A stretch of DNA of 64,000 nucleotides from Sporothrix humicola. Taxonomy: Eukaryota > Ascomycota > Sordariomycetes > Ophiostomatales > Ophiostomataceae. Shown here one piece after another: positions 59,722 through 64,000 of this stretch. Each line of letters begins with the position of its first letter. The first letter of the stretch is position 1. The stretch lies in assembly GCA_021396245.1 (NCBI GenBank), contig WNYE01000017.1, forward strand, positions 372,001 through 436,000. Direction: 5' to 3'. The translations under genes and the position numbers were made by a program. A model generated the notes under the pieces. That model was not told the origin of the DNA. It saw only the letters and a program-made list of their open reading frames with translations, and did not search any database.

Positions 59722-60951
59722 CTACTCAAACAAGACCTCTCCCGTATAGATTCTGCAGGACTCTGCCTTGGAGTCCTGCGTCCAGGTAATCGGGATGGTC
59801 TTGCCCGTGGGGTCCATGTTGGGGTAGGCATGGAAGCCGTAGCTGAAGCCGTCCCCAGACTGCGGAATCTGCCAGATGGCTTTGGGCTTAGACCAGCCGC
59901 CTGTCAGAGACTTACTGTGCGACAGGTACATGCTGTAATCCATTGCGGCGGCTTGGCTTTGGAAGAGCAAAATGTACTCGCTATGGATGGGGCTCCACCA
60001 AATGTCGCCCGTGCTTGGGCCATACCACTTGCCAAAGATATTGGAGGAGAAGTTGAACACGTTGGCGGCGCCGCCGTCGTCGAGGGCCGGCATCTTGGAC
60101 TGGAACTGATAGCCGTCCCAGAATTCGTATTGAGAGCGGTCGTCCCAGCCCTCGGGCTTAACGCGTGCGAGCTTGAGGCCGTTGCTCAGGTGGTTCGGGG
60201 CCTCGTTGACGCGGCCAAACATGTATAGGTACCCATCGCCTCCGTAAGGCATCAGGTCGGGGTGGACAATGGTGAAGGAGCCAAACATAGGCTCGCCGAC
60301 ATTGAAATGGTTCTTGACCCTGCGGGTCACCACAGGCTTGCCATAGGTCTGGGCGTCGACGCGGATCTCGATTGGCGTGTTGTAGAGCAGGCTGACCGCC
60401 TGTTTCCTAAATAGGTCGCGGTCGATAACCTCGGTGAACGCGATCCCGCGCGTGCCGTTAGTGCCGGGAAGGGGAGCAATGTTGTGGTTGGGCCAGATGG
60501 CGGTGCCCATAGCAGACTCGCCCTGGTCAAGCAAGAAGGGAATGGCGAGACTCGGGCCCTTTGTCGCATTGCCAAAGTCGGTGACGTCGGCTATGTTGTT
60601 ACCGTTGGCGACCGCGATCGAGTTGGACACGAAGCTGACAATAAGGCTCGGGTCCGTCGGCGGCTTCCCAGCCGTGTAAGTGCCATCGGCGAAGATGATG
60701 AGATGCTTGCCGCCGACTGTGCCGCCGCCGCCGCCGTCGCGGAAGATGTGGGGGTAGTTGGACTGCTGCATGCCATAGTTGCGAACGCGAGCCGTGATGA
60801 GGTTGTCGACCACGACGGGTTCCGATTCGGTGGGCTGTGTTGCGCGAGGAGCAACTGGCTGAGACCCCGCATGTTGTTGTGCAATCGCCCGCGCATCGTG
60901 CTCGTGGACCATGTCCTTGGCCTTTTGCGTCGCTTTCTTGATCCAATCCAT
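59722..60951 (-). CDS. DUF4185 domain protein
   Basis: A single exon of 409 residues from MDWIKKATQKAKDM. The N-terminal 50 residues are helical and charged, with no signal peptide. The rest looks like a beta-propeller of the DUF4185 kind: KHLIIFADGTYTAG (about 83), ATKGPSLAIPFLLDQGE, GGDGYLYMFGRVNEAPN (about 240), GDIWWSPIHSEYILLFQS (about 315) and YGFHAYPNMDPTGKTIPITWT near the end. DUF4185 belongs among glycosidase-like beta-propeller folds, but no enzyme activity is established and I assign none. Absence of a secretion signal in this start model is worth noting; an upstream exon with a signal cannot be ruled out. Confidence 0.85.
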   Translation of the reverse strand: MDWIKKATQKAKDMVHEHDARAIAQQHAGSQPVAPRATQPTESEPVVVDNLITARVRNYGMQQSNYPHIFRDGGGGGTVGGKHLIIFADGTYTAGKPPTDPSLIVSFVSNSIAVANGNNIADVTDFGNATKGPSLAIPFLLDQGESAMGTAIWPNHNIAPLPGTNGTRGIAFTEVIDRDLFRKQAVSLLYNTPIEIRVDAQTYGKPVVTRRVKNHFNVGEPMFGSFTIVHPDLMPYGGDGYLYMFGRVNEAPNHLSNGLKLARVKPEGWDDRSQYEFWDGYQFQSKMPALDDGGAANVFNFSSNIFGKWYGPSTGDIWWSPIHSEYILLFQSQAAAMDYSMYLSHSKSLTGGWSKPKAIWQIPQSGDGFSYGFHAYPNMDPTGKTIPITWTQDSKAESCRIYTGEVLFE

Positions 60952-62438
60952 GTTGATGTTGTCTCGTCGTCCTAAACGTCCTGTACGTGGTTGGTCTAGG
61001 GGATGTCAGTTGTCGTTCGATTGAAAGCAGATGCGATTGATGATTGAAAGCGACTCCTCCTGCAACTTCTCCTCCTTTATACTGACCTGACTGAACATGT
61101 GATGACGTATGTAAGATCAGCAGCAAAAGTAGCAAAAGTACTACTCCGCTTGTACCCCATACAAAGCGTATGGCCGACGCTGGCGAGGTACGGCGTACAG
61201 TGCCCAACATGGTGGCTACTGTGCCAAGACGCGCCGGAATGGGCTGAGACGCGCTGAGATGTGCTGAGATGCAGGCGTCGTGGTGCTAGTGATACTGTAG
61301 GAGTATACTGTAGGAGACAAGGAGTGTAGCTTTCTTTGTTAGTGAAACGTCAAGCCACCAACATTCGTGCTTGGAGCTTGGAGCTGCGCGCGACGTACCT
61401 CGATCGTTTGTTGTTTGTTGTCGATGTTTGTTTTAGAAAAAAAAAGAGGTTGACTTTTCAACTTCTTGGGATTTTGGCAACTACTCTATCGCTCTTTCCC
61501 TTTCAAGGGCATCTTGGATTTATCAACAACGCGAGAACTGTCGAGACAACGACCCACTGTGCGCCACTGCGCATAATGCAGCTCCATCCCAGAAGGGAAG
61601 GGGCAGGCCAACGCCGCGGAAAAGGACAATGGCATCGACAAAAATAAGGCGAATAAGACGAAATAAGACAAAATGGTAGATGAGCAGATGAGAAGATGCA
61701 AGATACAAGATGACAGAATGGCAAGATAAAGGTGAGAATGACTAGACGACATGGTCTTCGCATGGAAAATATGTAAGCATTGACAGTGGAATGAGAACGA
61801 GAAAGTGATATCCTAAAATAGCCAGAAAGGGCCGCAAAAAAAAGAAGGAAGAGCATAAGAATAACAGGAAATAACAAGAATAACCAACAAAAAAGTCCAA
61901 TGGTATAAAAAGGAGAATGAATCTCAAACACGGCACTCAGCCGACGGAACGATCAGCGCCGTCTTATCAAAAAAGGGCTCCAGTTATGTCGCACTCCGGT
62001 CTCCAACCGCCAACCTCCGGACGCAATTCTCCGTTCTCCTTCTGTCGTTTGTCTTTTGCCAGCCCGGCCTGAGCCCGTTCGCCCGTCTTTCCTTTTCCTC
62101 CCTTTCCTCCCATTCCGTTCCATTCTCAGCCTCCCGTTCTCCTCTTTCCTACCCTCCGCCCTGCGCCTCTCCGTCCAACGGTTCAGTACGCGTATAACGT
62201 CGTATAACAAATCGGTATCGTCGCTCGAAATAGAAATGAAAATGTAACAAAAGCGTGAAACAAGAATCGCAGAGCAAAAACAACAAAACCTGAAAAATGC
62301 CTCCAAAAGAAACTGCGAAATGCAAAAAGCAAAAAGCCCATCCCGCTGGGTAAAAAGTCATAAAAGGGGGATCAATAAAGATCCAACGAAGAAAAGAAGA
62401 AGAAGAAGAAGACCGAGTGGCCAAAAGCCAGGTACACC
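60952..62438. other. 1.5-kb intergenic region
   Basis: Upstream region of the DUF4185 gene, then the 3' flank of the next gene. Short repeats (GCTGAGATG twice, near 61252-61273; ACTGTAGGAG twice, near 61295-61316) are seen. At 62392-62411 a GAA-type trinucleotide run (AGAAGAAGAAG) lies just after the gene end. No gene supported. Confidence 0.5.
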
Positions 62439-63866
62439 CTAGATAGGGCTCTGGGGATTGCTCCGCACACCGCCCAGGTCGCCGCTGCCCGTCCGCCGCA
62501 GCGCCTGCGACATGGTCTCCACCGAGATCTCGTTGTTGCCGCCGCCGCCACCAGCAACCTGCAGGAGCGTGCTCCCACTGCCTGACCCAATCGCTGCAAT
62601 CTTGGGCGACCGCGTCGGCGAGCCGACTGCCTTTCCAGTGGTCGCCGGGTTCCGCTGCGGCGACAGGTCCAGGCCCTTGACGGACCCGCTCTTGCTCGCG
62701 GGCGGGCTCGTGCCGAAGCGGTCGGTCGTCGTCGGCGAGCGCATCGGCGACGGCGAGCGGTTGTTGCTGAGTGCGCCACTAAGCGCAGCGAGACTCGTCA
62801 GGCCCGCCAGGCTGCCCGGGCCGGCGGTTGCCTGCTGCTGTTGTTGCTGCTGCTGCTCTGCCTGCACGACATCCGCAAACGAAATAAAACTGAGCCGGCG
62901 CACGTCGGTCGTGTCAAAGGATCCGTAGTTGGACGCACTATCGTCCTTGTCTGTCGTAGCGAAGCTGCTGGCCACATCGTCGACCCACGCAAACGTGCCG
63001 CTAGCGGCGCTGCTACTGACGCCATTGTTGGAACCGCCGGCCACCGCGAGGCCAGCCGGCTGGTGGTGCGTGTGTGTGATAATCTCTACAGTATCCGGAT
63101 CTAGATGGCCATCGGTAATCGCTTCCGAGGAGGCGTCGAGGACAGGCGGGATGTAGTTTTCGGTGGCAATGTGCGACGGGATCGCTGGCGACCCGGGCAT
63201 GAGCACGCTGTTGCTTTCCTGGACGTCGCGCTCAAAGATCTGGGACCCGGCGGGCGATGACATGCGAGGTGACGACGAGAGGGCGGCGATGCTACGGCCG
63301 GGCGACGAGGGTGGCACCACGTAGTAGCCGCCGTAGTTCGACCCTCCAGCGCCACCCGTGGTTGTGCTGCCGCCAACACCGCTGCTTGTAATGCTGGCAC
63401 TCATAGGGCTGAAGCTGTCGGTCATAATGGGCGACGTGGGTTTGCGAACAGGCACATCCTTGGCCGGCGGTTTTGGTGCGGTGCCGGCGGCTATGGAGCC
63501 CGTCTTTGGCGGCGGAGGCGGAGGGGATTTTGAGAGGGCGGGCGGTGGTAGGGAGGAAGCGCCAGCGCCGATCGTGGCTGACGGGGCATTTGAGGAGGCT
63601 TGTGCTGACGGCGATTTTGTCACTTGTGCAGCTGATGACGCCGATGACGATGGGTCTGCTGCTGCGCCTTCGCCCTTTTTCTTGCCAAAGCCAAACAGGC
63701 TACGGCGCTTCTTTTTCTTGTCGTCAGTCGGAGCCGAGGTAGTCTCGTCTTGCGCGGTCGAGGAAGAAGACGAGGCGGCGGCGATGGGCTCAAATGGAGG
63801 CGCCAGCGTCGGGCCTTGGCTGCCACTCCCGCTGCTCGTCAACGGTGTTGAGCCGGCGAGACTCAT
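62439..63866 (-). CDS. Low-complexity protein of unknown function
   Basis: A single exon of 475 residues, very rich in Ser, Ala, Gly, Pro and Thr. Recognisable parts are a basic KKKKRRSLFGFGKKK patch near residue 53, a proline run (PPPPPP) near 118, then two ordered-looking islands. The first is FERDVQES...IPSHIATENYIPPVLDASSEAITDGHLDPDTVEIITHTHHQPA (about 212-272); the second is FAWVDDVASSF...DVRRLSFISFADVVQAEQ (about 294-340). A short polyglutamine run follows, then SP-rich phosphosite-like repeats. The two islands look like conserved fungal motifs in an otherwise disordered protein, but I do not recognise a named family. There is no membrane segment or signal peptide. Confidence 0.8.
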   Translation of the reverse strand: MSLAGSTPLTSSGSGSQGPTLAPPFEPIAAASSSSSTAQDETTSAPTDDKKKKRRSLFGFGKKKGEGAAADPSSSASSAAQVTKSPSAQASSNAPSATIGAGASSLPPPALSKSPPPPPPKTGSIAAGTAPKPPAKDVPVRKPTSPIMTDSFSPMSASITSSGVGGSTTTGGAGGSNYGGYYVVPPSSPGRSIAALSSSPRMSSPAGSQIFERDVQESNSVLMPGSPAIPSHIATENYIPPVLDASSEAITDGHLDPDTVEIITHTHHQPAGLAVAGGSNNGVSSSAASGTFAWVDDVASSFATTDKDDSASNYGSFDTTDVRRLSFISFADVVQAEQQQQQQQQATAGPGSLAGLTSLAALSGALSNNRSPSPMRSPTTTDRFGTSPPASKSGSVKGLDLSPQRNPATTGKAVGSPTRSPKIAAIGSGSGSTLLQVAGGGGGNNEISVETMSQALRRTGSGDLGGVRSNPQSPI

Positions 63867-64000
63867 AGTGGGTATGGAGGAGTGGGCGTTGGATGTCGGA
63901 TGTCGTAATCGAGGGGATCTTCAGAAAAAAAGGTAGTCGCTGTGGAATGGCGTGTTAATGGTCGTTGAAGAAAAAGACACCAAAAGTGCAAAAGTGTAAA

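Noticed and set aside
48121..63866. Secondary-metabolite gene cluster around the MFS transporter
   Set aside because: No synthase, oxidase, methyltransferase or pathway regulator is next to it; neighbours are 2 kb or more away and unrelated.

Overview
The window looks like nuclear DNA of a filamentous ascomycete (Pezizomycotina, most likely a Sordariomycete). Coding regions are GC-rich at third positions. Genes carry few short introns (56-83 nt, with 215 nt in RPL22 and about 110 nt in the DUF3405 gene) with GTAAGT-like donors and CTAAC-like branch points. Protein content is fungal throughout: a FacB/Cat8 regulator, a Gcn2 kinase, a Cut12 spindle-pole protein, a Vnx1-type exchanger and DUF3405 and DUF4185 proteins. 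The order is not settled. The low gene density (15 genes in 64 kb) would fit Ophiostomatales-sized genomes, but that is a guess. I saw no transposon, no rRNA and no tRNA I could support, and no sign of RIP-type AT-rich decay.

Layout. 1-9.6 kb: a 5'-truncated unknown gene (+), a Vnx1-like vacuolar cation/H+ exchanger (-), a Gpi11/PIG-F GPI-anchor factor (+) and a GDPD-family phospholipase (-). 12.1-15.1 kb: a FacB/Cat8 zinc-cluster regulator (-). 15.1-30.4 kb: about 15.3 kb with no convincing protein gene, but with microsatellites, a 20-nt perfect palindrome, a recurrent TACGGAGT motif and long strand-asymmetric purine/pyrimidine tracts. 30.4-38.5 kb: a SET-domain methyltransferase (-), a divergent Ygr210c-like GTPase with a 10-nt micro-exon (+), PMP3 (-) and RPL22 (+). 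38.9-47.2 kb: GCN2/cpc-3 (-) and, divergent from it, a Cut12-like spindle-pole protein (+). 48.1-51.0 kb: a type II membrane DUF3405 protein (-). 55.9-57.6 kb: a DHA1-type MFS transporter (-). 59.7-61.0 kb: a DUF4185 protein (-). 62.4-63.9 kb: a low-complexity protein of unknown function (-).

The genes are mostly unrelated housekeeping or regulatory loci and do not form a biosynthetic cluster. The most interesting signals are in non-coding DNA. RPL22 has a long hairpin in its intron that resembles the intronic structure by which yeast Rpl22 represses its own splicing, and its promoter combines two CACGTG boxes with an AACCCTAA (Tbf1-like) site. The GTPase has a 10-nt exon encoding part of switch I. 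A perfect TGAGTCA (Gcn4/CPC1-type) element lies upstream of GCN2. The 15-kb interval upstream of facB is either a very large regulatory region or hosts non-coding transcripts.
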